From the NCBI RefSeq assembly GCF_019802045.1, contig NZ_JAHVHU010000006.1, forward strand, positions 1 through 64,000: a stretch of 64,000 bases of DNA. The letters are read 5' to 3'. Below, in pieces: positions 10,362-19,731 of this stretch. The stretch is from Membranihabitans marinus (GTDB taxonomy: Bacteria; Bacteroidota; Bacteroidia; Chitinophagales; Saprospiraceae). A program made the translations under genes and the position numbers. The notes under the pieces are model-generated. The model was not told the origin of the DNA. It did not search any database and saw nothing but the letters and a program-made list of their open reading frames with translations. Within the stretch, counting starts at the first letter, position 1, and each line of letters begins with the position of its first letter.

Positions 10362-11030
10362 CTAAATCGGCACCACATAAACATTGGTCGAAAATTTTTC
10401 AGACACGCGATACGTATCCTGCTTCACCCGGATGTGCAGGGAATTATCAAAGTCCTGCTTTCCCAGGATCTCTATCTGGGTTTTCAGATCCATACCAAGT
10501 TGACTTACATACTGCAAGAAGGCTGCGGAAGTATCCCGAACTGACACAATTTTGGAAATACTCCCCACCGGCATTTCAGCCAGGGTTTTTTTGGATTGTT
10601 TTTTGAATTTACCTTGGGAATCTGGGATGGGATCTCCGTGTGGATCGTGTGTGGGGTACCCCAAAAATTGATCGAGTTTTTCGATTAGTTTTTCCGACCG
10701 AATATGTTCCAGTTGTTCCGCCACCTCGTGAACTTCATCCCAGGAAAAATCAAGCGTATCGTACAAAAATGTCTCCCATAGTCTATGTTTTCGGATCAGT
10801 TGCAACGCAATATTCTCGCCGGCTTGAGTCAGTTTGATTGATCCATACTTTTTATAATCCACCCAGGATTTTTCTTTCAACTTCTTCAACATACTATTTG
10901 CTGTGGCCGGGGCTACTCCGACACTATCCGCAAGTTGATTGGTCCCGATGTGGCCACCCTGGGTCTTCCACTTCAAATGCATAAGCCCTTTTAAATAATC
11001 TTCCTCCTTTTTGGTAATATTGTGGTGCAT
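10362..11030 (-). CDS. DtxR/MntR-family metal-dependent repressor
   Basis: A 222-residue regulator read from ATG at 11030 (MHHNITKKEEDYLKGLMHL). A longer in-frame start at 11153 exists, but the extra 41 residues look unlike the family and would overlap the presumed operator. The N-terminal winged helix (TNQLADSVGVAPATANSMLKK) matches the DtxR DNA-binding domain. The middle (WDEVHEVAEQLEHIRSEKLIEKLDQFLGYPTHDPHGDPIPD) is the metal-binding/dimerisation domain, and the last 75 residues are FeoA/SH3-like. It probably represses metal-uptake genes when Mn or Fe is plentiful. It is divergent from a TonB-type receptor gene. Which metal it senses cannot be told from sequence alone. Confidence 0.9.
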   Translation of the reverse strand: MHHNITKKEEDYLKGLMHLKWKTQGGHIGTNQLADSVGVAPATANSMLKKLKEKSWVDYKKYGSIKLTQAGENIALQLIRKHRLWETFLYDTLDFSWDEVHEVAEQLEHIRSEKLIEKLDQFLGYPTHDPHGDPIPDSQGKFKKQSKKTLAEMPVGSISKIVSVRDTSAAFLQYVSQLGMDLKTQIEILGKQDFDNSLHIRVKQDTYRVSEKFSTNVYVVPI

Positions 11031-11056
11031 GGTTACACTGTATTTTTTCCGGGACC

Positions 11057-11077
11057 AAATGCATGACGTTTGCATTT
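11057..11077. promoter_or_regulatory. Interrupted palindrome upstream of the metal repressor
   Basis: AAATGCA, a 7-nt spacer TGACGTT, then TGCATTT. Its overall span of 21 bp is like DtxR/MntR operators. On the minus strand it covers a near-match to a minus-7 box (TGCATTTG), 27-47 nt upstream of the repressor start, so autoregulation is a reasonable inference. Confidence 0.4.
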
Positions 11078-11266
11078 TTAAATCACCGCTTAGCTCCAAA
11101 CTAATCAAACAAACCATAAATATACTGAGTCTGGCATCCAATCTTCCCAGCAAGCCAATAAAAACCTCCTAATCTATTGTTAAATCACCTCCCAGTCTTA
11201 CACAACCCTCTCTCAATAAATATATTTACGTACTAATCAATTAGTTGCCAAAACATAATACAACGA

Positions 11267-13690
11267 GTGTCAATCTTATTCTCCCGAATCTTAATTACTT
11301 TTTCTATTCTTTTAGTTGTGGCTGGTACAGCCATCTCGCAGGAAAACGATGCTTCTTTTATAGACGGTACCATAACTAACCAAGAAGGAGAACCGCTTCC
11401 TTATGCTTCTGTAGAGGTATATGATCTGGATTCTACACTGATTGCCGGTCTTTCCGCGGACGAAACTGGTTACTTTAAAACTGAGTTACCACATGGAGAT
11501 TATACGATTCATATCAAATACCTGTCTTACAGAAATCAGGTGATTCGCGTCGATGACATGAACCAATCCGGAAGAACCCCTCTTGGGAACATTCAGTTGG
11601 GTTCGGGAGGTACGCTGCTCGACGAAATTGAAATTACCGCACAACGCAGCCAGATGGAACTCAAGCTCGACAAACGCGTCGTTAATGTAGGTGCGGATCT
11701 GGCGAATGCAGGAACGAATGTCTCTGATCTGCTGGATAATATTCCTTCAGTGGCTGTGGATGTCGAAGGCAATGTCAGTCTTCGAGGCAGTCAAAATGTT
11801 CGTATCTTGGTGGATGGGAAACCATCGGGACTGCTCGGAAATAACGTTGCTGATGCGCTTCGTCAGCTTCAAAGTGATATGGTGGAACGTGTAGAGATCA
11901 TCACCAATCCTAGTGCGCGGTATGATGCTGAAGGCGAAGTAGGTATCATTAACATCGTCATGAAAAAGGAAAACCGAAGCGGCTTTCACGGATCCGTGGA
12001 TCTCACAGTAGGAAATCCTCACAACTATGGAGCAGGAATCAACTTCAATCTCCGCCATGACTGGATCAATCTGTTTCTTAACGGCGGCTTGTACTATCGC
12101 AAATCACCGGGGGGAGGTTCGACCTATCAAAGATTTGAGGGGTCGGAAGGAATACAAATTTACAAAAGCGAGACCGACCGATACCGCTCCGGATTATCCA
12201 ATCGATATCAGTTTGGCGCAGATTTTTTCCTCAGTGAATATAGTACGATCACCGCTTCCGGGATTTACAGATTCTCGGATGGGAAAAACAGAACTGAGAT
12301 TAACTACAGAGACCTTGATGCCCAGGAAAATGTATTGGCTAGAAGTCAGCGTGTAAATGTCGAAAATGAGGATGGCAATGATTTGGAAACCGCAATCAAT
12401 TATACCAGGACTTTTGATGAAAAAGACCGAAAGTTTACTGCTGACTTCAAATGGTTGCGGAATTTGGACAATGAAATCGCCGACATCCGTGAGCGGTTTC
12501 TGACCAACATGGAGGATGACCTGTTACAGAATTCCAATAACATCGAAGGAGAAGAAAATTTTCTTTTTCAAGCCGATTACATTGATCCGGTAGGAGAAGA
12601 AGGAAGATTTGAAGCCGGCTTAAAGGCCAATCTTCGCGATGTGAGCAATGACTTTCAGGTGACGCAGCAAAATGAGAACCACGAATGGATCATTCTTCCG
12701 GAATTTGATGATAACCTGACGTATTTCGAAAACATTTACGCAGCGTATGCCATCTATGGAAACAAATTCAATAAAATATCCTATCAATTCGGATTGAGAC
12801 TGGAACATTCTGATATCACTACCCGGCTGGAGAATGAACGCAGGGACAATAATAGAAGATACACAGACTTCTTCCCGACCGCACACTTTACGTATGAAGT
12901 TAATCCGGAGAATCAGTTTCAACTGAGCTACAGCAGACGATTGAGCAGACCATGGTTCCGGATGCTGCTCCCCTTTTCAAATTTCAGTGATAATCGCTCC
13001 AGGCGGGTGGGCAATCCTGACCTGGACCCGGAATATTCGCACTCATTGGAGACCGGCTACCTGCATTATTTTGACAAAGGCTCGTTGCTATCCAGCGTTT
13101 ATTACCGTCATCGTACCGGTGTAATCGAAAGAATTAGTCAATTTACCGATGAAGGCATCGAACTCGAAGTACCGGTCAACCTAAGTACTCAAAACGCCTA
13201 CGGCATTGAATGGAACATGAATTATGATTTTTTCAAATGGCTGCAATACACCATTAATCTGAATTTTTATCAAGCGATTACGGAGGGCAGCTATCTGGAC
13301 AGAACCTACCATAGTAATTCCAAAACGATGAGTGGGAAAACCACCGCCAAATTCAAATTTCCAAAATTATTTGACTTTCAATTCTCCTTTGATTACAGAG
13401 CGCCACGAACCACCACACAGGGAAGAAGAAATGCCATATATTCCATGGATACAGGCATCTCCAGAGATATCCTCCGGGGAAATGGGACGATATCACTGAC
13501 CGGCCGAGACCTGTTCAACACCCGGAAATACTCAGGATATGCCGAAGGTCCGGAATTCTACACGGAAGAAACCTTTGTATGGCGCAGCCGTCAGCTTACT
13601 CTAAACTTCAATTACAGGATCAACCAACAGAAATCCAATGACCAGAAACAATCCGATGATGCTGGCGGCACTGATGATTTTGGAATTTAA
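11267..13690 (+). CDS. TonB-type outer-membrane receptor with CarboxypepD-regulatory domain
   Basis: 807 residues from a GTG start; no in-frame ATG lies before the mature domain. Residues 1-24 form a signal peptide ending near AISQ. Residues about 30-110 are a carboxypeptidase-regulatory-like beta-sandwich (GTITNQEGEPLPYASVEVYD), then a TonB plug (SDLLDNIPSVAVDVEGNVSL near residue 150, then GSQNVRILVDGKPSG), then an outer-membrane beta-barrel of the OMP_b-brl_3 type. The protein sits in the outer membrane and probably imports a substrate or serves as a structural barrel. Its divergent neighbour is a DtxR/MntR repressor, which hints at a metal or metallophore, but this is inference only. The C-terminus is polar rather than a classic terminal beta-strand. 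Confidence 0.88.
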   Translation: MSILFSRILITFSILLVVAGTAISQENDASFIDGTITNQEGEPLPYASVEVYDLDSTLIAGLSADETGYFKTELPHGDYTIHIKYLSYRNQVIRVDDMNQSGRTPLGNIQLGSGGTLLDEIEITAQRSQMELKLDKRVVNVGADLANAGTNVSDLLDNIPSVAVDVEGNVSLRGSQNVRILVDGKPSGLLGNNVADALRQLQSDMVERVEIITNPSARYDAEGEVGIINIVMKKENRSGFHGSVDLTVGNPHNYGAGINFNLRHDWINLFLNGGLYYRKSPGGGSTYQRFEGSEGIQIYKSETDRYRSGLSNRYQFGADFFLSEYSTITASGIYRFSDGKNRTEINYRDLDAQENVLARSQRVNVENEDGNDLETAINYTRTFDEKDRKFTADFKWLRNLDNEIADIRERFLTNMEDDLLQNSNNIEGEENFLFQADYIDPVGEEGRFEAGLKANLRDVSNDFQVTQQNENHEWIILPEFDDNLTYFENIYAAYAIYGNKFNKISYQFGLRLEHSDITTRLENERRDNNRRYTDFFPTAHFTYEVNPENQFQLSYSRRLSRPWFRMLLPFSNFSDNRSRRVGNPDLDPEYSHSLETGYLHYFDKGSLLSSVYYRHRTGVIERISQFTDEGIELEVPVNLSTQNAYGIEWNMNYDFFKWLQYTINLNFYQAITEGSYLDRTYHSNSKTMSGKTTAKFKFPKLFDFQFSFDYRAPRTTTQGRRNAIYSMDTGISRDILRGNGTISLTGRDLFNTRKYSGYAEGPEFYTEETFVWRSRQLTLNFNYRINQQKSNDQKQSDDAGGTDDFGI

Positions 13691-13927
13691 CCCGTTATAT
13701 CCAGCACGCTTGATTTTGACCGGTACCTGTGAGGAAAAACAGCACATTTCTTCTTCGTACTTCGCCAATGCTGCGGCATTGCCTACTTTTTAATCTTCGA
13801 CCTCAACCATTTTTCCGATCCTATCCAATCAGCCAAACCAAAACGTCCGGGGTATATGGAAGCCAAGTGAAAACATTTTTGTTTCTTTGCACGTGAAAAT
13901 ATATCAAAAAAAATCAACATCTGATCC

Positions 13928-14689
13928 ATGCGAATAATTACCTGGAATGTAAATGGAGTTCGCGCGGCTATGCGCAAAGGATTTGAAGAAAAACTAAAAG
14001 AGTTGGACGCAGATATTATATGTCTGCAAGAAACTAAGGCCCAAGATGATCAGGTCGCTAAAGCCTTGAAAGATATCCCGGATTACCATATATATTACAA
14101 CTCGGCGGTCCGCAAAGGTTATTCAGGTACATGTATCCTAAGCCGGATCGAACCGAATAATGTCACACCGGATATTGATATGGAAGAACACGATCAGGAA
14201 GGTCGGGTCCAGTGGGCCAGTTATGACGACTTCAATTTGGTCAATGTATATGTCCCGAATAGTGGAAGCAAGTTAAAGCGACTGGATTACAGGGCGATGT
14301 GGGACAAGGATTTTGCGAATTATCTGCAACGGATACTTCAATCTGAGAAACCCATGATCCTGACCGGAGATCTGAACGTGGCTCACCAGGAAATTGACCT
14401 GGCCAATCCGAAGTCCAATTACAATAAATCAGCCGGATTTACACAAGTGGAAATAGACGGGTTCAAGCGGTTACTGGATATGGGTTTTTACGACCAATAC
14501 CGGGATCTGTATCCCGACAAACAGGAATACACATTTTGGAATCAGCGGTTCCGCGCCAGAGAACGTAATGTCGGCTGGAGAATTGACTATTTTATGATCA
14601 GCGAGCAACTCAAGCAAATGGATCCTGATGTAGGGATTCTCGGAGAAATATACGGCAGTGATCACTGTCCGGTGGTACTTAGTTTTTAG
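13928..14689 (+). CDS. xth: Exodeoxyribonuclease III / AP endonuclease
   Basis: This 253-residue enzyme cleaves DNA at abasic sites and removes 3' blocking groups in base-excision repair. All landmark motifs are present: ITWNVNGVRAAM at the N-terminus, CLQETKAQ with the metal-binding glutamate near residue 37, TGDLNVAHQEIDLANP near 145, WRIDYFMIS near 218 and GSDHCPVVL with the catalytic histidine at the C-terminus. Length is standard for ExoA/Xth. It is a single gene with its own 237-nt upstream region. Confidence 0.97.
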   Translation: MRIITWNVNGVRAAMRKGFEEKLKELDADIICLQETKAQDDQVAKALKDIPDYHIYYNSAVRKGYSGTCILSRIEPNNVTPDIDMEEHDQEGRVQWASYDDFNLVNVYVPNSGSKLKRLDYRAMWDKDFANYLQRILQSEKPMILTGDLNVAHQEIDLANPKSNYNKSAGFTQVEIDGFKRLLDMGFYDQYRDLYPDKQEYTFWNQRFRARERNVGWRIDYFMISEQLKQMDPDVGILGEIYGSDHCPVVLSF

Positions 14690-15033
14690 TTATTGGGTGA
14701 ATAGCTAGGGTGGGTTTTGCCTGGCATATCATCCATCGGGTAGAGGTAAGTGCCTTCGTACACGTGACTTTATCGAATGATCTTCCGGGCTCATCACCCC
14801 ATTCCCCAACCGGTTTTCGTTGTCGTATCAACCAAGGTGTTTCTTTACGTCGTCGCACATTTTACAGTACTACTTCAGGCCGTGATCTGATGAAGAAATC
14901 GCCACTACTAAAGTCCATCTCAAAGATAAAAGAATAAAACGGCGAATATTTCAAATAACTTTTTTCCGCTTCCGTTTATGTTCTTTTGATATATAGTCAT
15001 TAAATTTACAGACTCAAAACACGCAATTTCTGA
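14690..15033. other. Intergenic region between xth and the reductase gene
   Basis: A 75-codon frame at 14710-14937 on the plus strand has no recognisable domain and unusual composition, and is not called. No strong hairpin, repeat or promoter box was found. Confidence 0.5.
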
Positions 15034-15591
15034 ATGACCATGACGAAACGAAAGATCATACTGTATTCTGCTTTATCACTGGATGGCTTCATTGCCCGCA
15101 TGGATGGCACTTATGATTGGCTCCATGACAATGACTATGCAGAAGGAAAGGAAGACTATGGTTATGACCAGTTTCTGGAGGGTATTGATACGATCCTAAT
15201 GGGATATAACACCTATGAAGACATCATTCGGCATGCTGACATCTTTCCTTATGACAGTTCAGAAAACTATGTTTTCACCCGAAAAAAAGAAGTGCCGGAC
15301 GACCCCAATGTCACCTTCGTAACCTCCGAAATTGTTTCATTCGTCGAAAAGCTTAAGAACAAACCAGATGCCAAAGACATTTGGCTGGTTGGAGGTGGCC
15401 AAATCAACAGCATTCTTTCAGAACATGACCTCATTGATGAATTGGTTCTGACCTATATCCCCATAACCCTGGGCGATGGTATTCGCATTCTGCACGGGAA
15501 GGAATTTGACAAACGGTATCGACTCTATGATTCAGTCGTCTATGAAAATGGATTTGTTCAGCTGTATCTCAAACAAGTTCAGAAGGGTTAG
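15034..15591 (+). CDS. Dihydrofolate reductase-like (RibD C-terminal domain) protein
   Basis: 185 residues beginning MTMTKRKIILYSALSLDGFIA, the signature of the DHFR/RibD_C family. Further hallmarks are DWLHDND, the central GIDTILMGYNTYEDI and LVGGGQINSIL, which form the NADPH-binding core. Proteins of this family (such as YwjB/YyaP types) are NADPH-dependent reductases; the substrate is unknown and it is unlikely to be the main DHFR. It is transcribed alone, and neighbours give no functional hint. Confidence 0.88.
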   Translation: MTMTKRKIILYSALSLDGFIARMDGTYDWLHDNDYAEGKEDYGYDQFLEGIDTILMGYNTYEDIIRHADIFPYDSSENYVFTRKKEVPDDPNVTFVTSEIVSFVEKLKNKPDAKDIWLVGGGQINSILSEHDLIDELVLTYIPITLGDGIRILHGKEFDKRYRLYDSVVYENGFVQLYLKQVQKG

Positions 15592-15791
15592 GATTATAGC
15601 AGCAACACATTACTTCGACGTAATCAACTAACAAGCACGTGTTTTTAGATAGCAAAGAAATGTAATATATAGGACACTAGGTATAAAATAAGTTCTAGTT
15701 AAATTCTATCATTTGCCTTCTTTATTTGCAATAATTCTCCACATTTGCAGTTCCGTTATATAACTTATAAGACTACATAATTTAATCAACC

Positions 15792-16733
15792 ATGAACAAA
15801 ATTACTCTACTCATTATTTTATTTTCAGCGATGACTACCGCAGTGGTAGCTCAGGATGCTGATTATGTGCCCATGTTTGGCAACAAAGCCACAGGTTGGT
15901 ACCAGTATACCGATTTTGGTGAAGTCGGAGGTAAAACTACCCTGAAGATCTATACCGACGGCGATACCACAGTCAATGGAAAGACCTACATCAAATTATT
16001 AAGCGACTGGTACTACGCCGAAGAGGATACGGCCTATACCAATTTAAGTGGATTTTTCAGAGAAGATACCGAGGAGCGCAAGGTCTATAGCCTGAACTCA
16101 TCCAGTTCGATCAACCCTGAAACCGTGTACTACGATTTTAGCAAACAACCGGGCGACACGATTCACATTGGAGTCAATACCGACCTTTTGCTGGATTCTA
16201 TCAGTACGACTGCCGTCGTGTGTGGAAATACAGTATCCACCGGAAAGCGTGTATTTCATTTGTCAAACATCAATGACAGCAATTCAAAAGTAATCTGGAT
16301 CGAAGGAGTTGGTTCGATAGCAGGCTTGTCAGCAAACTATTACAATATAAATTGTGACGTGCTCGATGAAGGTCTGATTTGCAAAATGACTGATGACGAA
16401 ATCGTCTACCATTTCAATGGATTCGAAGGTTTTGAAGAATGCCCTTTCGAAGTGGGATCTTCCAATCATCAGCAACCGGAAGAACTGGTATTGCGACTGT
16501 ACCCCAATCCGGCCCACTCCGTGTTACGGATATCCGGTGACCCATCAGAATTGGGGAATGCGCGTTATAGAATTTTCAATCTGACCGGTAAAATGGTCAA
16601 ATCGGGTTTCCTTGATCATGCTCGGGAAACTTCATTGGACATTTCCAATTTACAAGGCGGGGCATACATCCTTGAAATATTTAATGCAGACAAAAATCTG
16701 CTTACTAATAAAAAGGTCGTGATCGCTCAATAA
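15792..16733 (+). CDS. Secreted protein with type IX sorting domain
   Basis: 313 residues with an N-terminal signal peptide (MNKITLLIILFSAMTTAVVAQ). The body (residues 22-220) is not recognised; it is rich in aromatic and acidic residues and looks like an extracellular beta domain. The last 80 residues form a type A Por secretion/T9SS C-terminal domain: LRLYPNPAHSVLRISG, then a conserved GGAYILEIF and a lysine-rich end. The protein is therefore expected to cross the outer membrane through the type IX system, with the C-terminal domain removed or anchored. An intrinsic terminator follows at 16765. Its role is unknown. Confidence 0.85.
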   Translation: MNKITLLIILFSAMTTAVVAQDADYVPMFGNKATGWYQYTDFGEVGGKTTLKIYTDGDTTVNGKTYIKLLSDWYYAEEDTAYTNLSGFFREDTEERKVYSLNSSSSINPETVYYDFSKQPGDTIHIGVNTDLLLDSISTTAVVCGNTVSTGKRVFHLSNINDSNSKVIWIEGVGSIAGLSANYYNINCDVLDEGLICKMTDDEIVYHFNGFEGFEECPFEVGSSNHQQPEELVLRLYPNPAHSVLRISGDPSELGNARYRIFNLTGKMVKSGFLDHARETSLDISNLQGGAYILEIFNADKNLLTNKKVVIAQ

Positions 16734-16764
16734 GTGGTTGCACTTAAAAATTCATTCTTTAAAA

Positions 16765-16798
16765 AGTTATACCTTTAACCGGGTGTAACTTTTTTTTT
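16765..16798 (+). terminator. Rho-independent terminator after the T9SS cargo gene
   Basis: Stem AGTTATACC / GGTGTAACT (one wobble pair) with a short loop, followed by eight to nine T residues, 30 nt after the stop codon. Confidence 0.8.
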
Positions 16799-16878
16799 GT
16801 CCGGATAGCATTATGATGACTCCAAACATCACGCTCTTATACGGGTACCCAGAAAACATCTAAATAAATAATTTACCC

Positions 16879-17847
16879 ATGAAGGAACGTTCATCACTTA
16901 TCGATTCCGCTTTTTTACCCGTCATTGTAGCTCCGATGTTCCTCGTGTCAGGACCGGCCCTGGTTACGGCGTGTTGTAAAGCCGGCGTAATGGCCTCCTT
17001 TCCGATGCCCAATGCCCGTCCGATCAAAGAACTGAATCAGTGGTTCGAAGACATCACTTACTCGCTCAATACCTATAAAAAAGAAAATCCCGATCACACA
17101 GTGGCCCCATTTGTCCCCAATATGATCGTCCACAGTAGCTATGATCGATTTGAAGCCGAATTGGAATTGATTCGCAAATATCAACCGCCCATCGTCATAA
17201 CTTCGCTGGGCAATCCGGGCCGGGTGGTTCCTACAGTTCACGCTTATGGTGGCCAGGTGTATTCAGATGTGAATTCAATAAAATGGGCCCACAAGGCCAT
17301 CGATGCAGGCGTCGATGGACTGATCCTGGTTGCTGCCGGTGCCGGTGGTCACACTGGTCAGATGGCTTCTTTCCCGTTTATCGAAGCCGTACGTAAATTT
17401 TTTGAGGGCACACTGATCCTGGCCGGCGGGATTAATTCTGGATCTGCTATTCTGGCAGCCCAGGCACTCGGTGCAGATCTGGCTTACATGGGCACCCGGT
17501 TTATCGCAGCCACAGAAAGCCTGGCCGCTCAATCATACAAACAGATGCTGGTGGATGGAAAATTTGATGACCTGGTGTTAACACCAGCAGTGACGGGCAT
17601 TCCGGCCCACTTCATCCGGCAAAGTCTGGAAAAGGCCGGCGTGAACATTACGGAAACAGGTAAGGTTAATTTTGATATGCAAAATGACGAATCGGGAGCC
17701 AGGGCCTGGAAAGACATCTGGTCAGCTGGCCATGGGATTGAAAATATTCATGACATCCGTTCAGCCAAAGATATTATTCTCAGTTTACATACCGAATATG
17801 TAGCAGCCGTTCAGCGTATTACCCGGAAAACCCCGGGGATAGCTTAA
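16879..17847 (+). CDS. Nitronate monooxygenase family protein
   Basis: 322 residues forming an FMN-binding TIM barrel of the 2-nitropropane dioxygenase/nitronate monooxygenase family. Visible motifs are VAPMFLVSGPALVTACCKAG at the N-terminus, VDGLILVAAGAGGHTGQMAS near residue 145 (phosphate and active-site region), and LAGGINSGSAILAAQALGADLAYMGTRFIA near 185-215. These enzymes oxidise alkyl nitronates such as propionate 3-nitronate; some homologues have other roles (enoyl reductase-like), so the exact substrate is unproven. It is convergent with the EamA gene, 41 nt apart. Confidence 0.88.
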   Translation: MKERSSLIDSAFLPVIVAPMFLVSGPALVTACCKAGVMASFPMPNARPIKELNQWFEDITYSLNTYKKENPDHTVAPFVPNMIVHSSYDRFEAELELIRKYQPPIVITSLGNPGRVVPTVHAYGGQVYSDVNSIKWAHKAIDAGVDGLILVAAGAGGHTGQMASFPFIEAVRKFFEGTLILAGGINSGSAILAAQALGADLAYMGTRFIAATESLAAQSYKQMLVDGKFDDLVLTPAVTGIPAHFIRQSLEKAGVNITETGKVNFDMQNDESGARAWKDIWSAGHGIENIHDIRSAKDIILSLHTEYVAAVQRITRKTPGIA

Positions 17848-17888
17848 AAATTGATCCACTTATTTTTAGGCAAAAGATTGTGATCCTA

Positions 17889-18782
17889 TCATTTTCTTCG
17901 CTTCTGCACTAAAAACACACTCAACAGTATCAAGGCAAATCCTACAAACTGGTGGGGCAAAATGGTCTCTCCGTCAGCAATCCCCCAAAGAATAGCTACG
18001 ATGGGCACGAGGTAGGTCGTCGTGGAACCAAATACCGGATCCGTTTGCTGCACTAATTTCCAAAATAATAATAAGGCCAAAGCGGTCCCTACGACTGCCA
18101 GGATAGCCACTGCACCCAGTGAAAACCAGGCTTGCGGATCACTTTGCATAATTTCCACAAAATCAGTTGCACCCAAATAAATCAACGCAGGAAACCCGAT
18201 CAAAAAAAAACTCACTGCTGTGATATCTGTCGAATCAACATCCTTCAAATTCCGATGGACGATATTTCCACTGACCCCATACATGATGGTAGAAGCCAAA
18301 ATATACAAGGCACTGGAGTTTATTCCCACAGTTACTCCTGGTTCTATCATCAGACTCACCGCTCCGATCAATCCCACTCCTACGCCAATCGTTCGTTTGT
18401 GGCTATAATCCTGTTCAAATAAGGTGATACCCCACAGATAAGTAAACATTGGGGTCATAGACACCAAAATTCCAGCTGTCGAACTGTCTGTTTTGACCTG
18501 TCCCAGCGGGATCAAAAAAGAAGGCACAAAACTGCTGAAAATTCCGACTGCCAAAACAGCCCACATATATTTTTTCGGAATCCGATACAATGCACGGACA
18601 GCCAGTGGTAAAAGAACCAAGAAAGCTATACCGATCCGCAAAGCACCCACTTGCATACCGGAAAAACTCACCAACCCTTTTTTGATCAGGATAAAAGATG
18701 TTCCCCACACCAGGGTAAGAACAAATAAGGTGAGGTAACTCTTAAAGGTTGGGCTACCGCCTCCACTTTGAATCATTATCAT
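17889..18782 (-). CDS. EamA/DMT-superfamily permease
   Basis: 297 residues with about ten hydrophobic segments arranged as two five-helix EamA repeats, typical of drug/metabolite transporters. Recognisable segments include LTLVWGTSFILIKKGL in the first helix, SFVPSFLIPLGQV in helix 4 and VPIVAILWGIADGE in helix 9. It is an inner-membrane exporter or exchanger of an unknown small metabolite (amino acid, nucleoside or amine). A basic tail (QKRRK) ends the protein on the cytoplasmic side. A minus-strand TACATTTG box at 18794-18801 is a likely promoter. Confidence 0.88.
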   Translation of the reverse strand: MIMIQSGGGSPTFKSYLTLFVLTLVWGTSFILIKKGLVSFSGMQVGALRIGIAFLVLLPLAVRALYRIPKKYMWAVLAVGIFSSFVPSFLIPLGQVKTDSSTAGILVSMTPMFTYLWGITLFEQDYSHKRTIGVGVGLIGAVSLMIEPGVTVGINSSALYILASTIMYGVSGNIVHRNLKDVDSTDITAVSFFLIGFPALIYLGATDFVEIMQSDPQAWFSLGAVAILAVVGTALALLLFWKLVQQTDPVFGSTTTYLVPIVAILWGIADGETILPHQFVGFALILLSVFLVQKRRK

Positions 18783-18793
18783 GAATTTAGCTG

Positions 18794-18801
18794 CAAATGT
18801 A
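18794..18801 (-). promoter_or_regulatory. Putative promoter minus-7 box of the EamA permease gene
   Basis: The minus strand reads TACATTTG (TAnnTTTG), 12 nt upstream of the start codon. No clear minus-33 box is present. Confidence 0.4.
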
Positions 18802-18947
18802 GGTGATACAACCGGTAAATGAAAAGAGGTTCACATTTTTGATTATTTTTCTCACATTACCCCTCAAACTACACGCAGTCGCCATGGTTCTTGCATCCAA
18901 AAAAAGATTGCTAAAAAGTAGGGTCTACCCGGAACTTTGTTCACCAT

Positions 18948-19550
18948 TCACAAGGTACAAATTTCAATTCCCCGTTGATGGAGGTCTCTTTTAGCCTTCA
19001 CATAACTATCCTGGGATATAGATTTTGCCGCATTCTCTACAAAATGGGTCTGAAAACCTAAATCCTGTCCATCTCTGGCGGTATAATACACACAAATGTC
19101 AGCAGCTAATCCTGCGACATATATATCCGTTACTTCCAGATCCCGAAGAAAACCCGCCATGCCTGTACGATGTGCCCGGTTATTGTCAAAAAAACCGCTA
19201 TAACTATCCACTTCCGGATCCATTCCTTTTCGAAAAACTGCACTGATCGGTTTTGTATTTAACTCTGCTGAAAATTGCGCTCCCGGGGTCCCCTGGACGC
19301 AATGATCCGGCCACAACACCTGCTCGCCATTTCCTAATTCCAATACATCAAATGCATTCTTCCCTTGGTGGCTGGAAGCAAAACTAAAATGTCCGGCCGG
19401 ATGCCAGTCCTGGGTCGCCACGATAATATCAAAATCCTGTTGTATCCGATTGATCACGGGAATAATCTCATCACCACCCTCCACGGATAAAGATCCGCCC
19501 GGGAGAAAATCATTTTGCATATCGACGACAATCAAAGCTTTCTTGCTCAT
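18948..19550 (-). CDS. pncA: Nicotinamidase (isochorismatase family)
   Basis: A 200-residue amidase that turns nicotinamide into nicotinate in NAD salvage. The catalytic Asp lies in VVDMQNDFLPGGSL (Asp10), followed by zinc-binding residues in TQDWHPAGHFSF (Asp/His) and WPDHCVQGTPGAQF. The catalytic lysine lies in FRKGMDPEVDSYSGF, and the cysteine nucleophile in GLAADICVYYTARDG. Length and motif order match PncA well. It is divergently arranged with mscL, with 181 nt between them. Confidence 0.93.
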   Translation of the reverse strand: MSKKALIVVDMQNDFLPGGSLSVEGGDEIIPVINRIQQDFDIIVATQDWHPAGHFSFASSHQGKNAFDVLELGNGEQVLWPDHCVQGTPGAQFSAELNTKPISAVFRKGMDPEVDSYSGFFDNNRAHRTGMAGFLRDLEVTDIYVAGLAADICVYYTARDGQDLGFQTHFVENAAKSISQDSYVKAKRDLHQRGIEICTL

Positions 19551-19731
19551 AGCATATATTATTTATGTTTCAAGTTCATTCTTAAAATCAAAACAGCCTG
19601 CCGGAAAAAATGTTATGGTTTCTTAGAATTTGGTATATTGATCCAATTATTGAATCGATAGTTACCTGAAGGATAAACAATCCATTGCGGTTTATCAACG
19701 ACGATCTTATTTTTGGTTAAAATCATATTTC

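Noticed and set aside
11031-11153. Longer N-terminus for the DtxR-type repressor
   Set aside because: The extra 41 residues do not resemble the family and cover the presumed operator.
14710-14937. 75-codon frame between xth and the reductase gene
   Set aside because: No recognisable domain, odd composition and no start signal.
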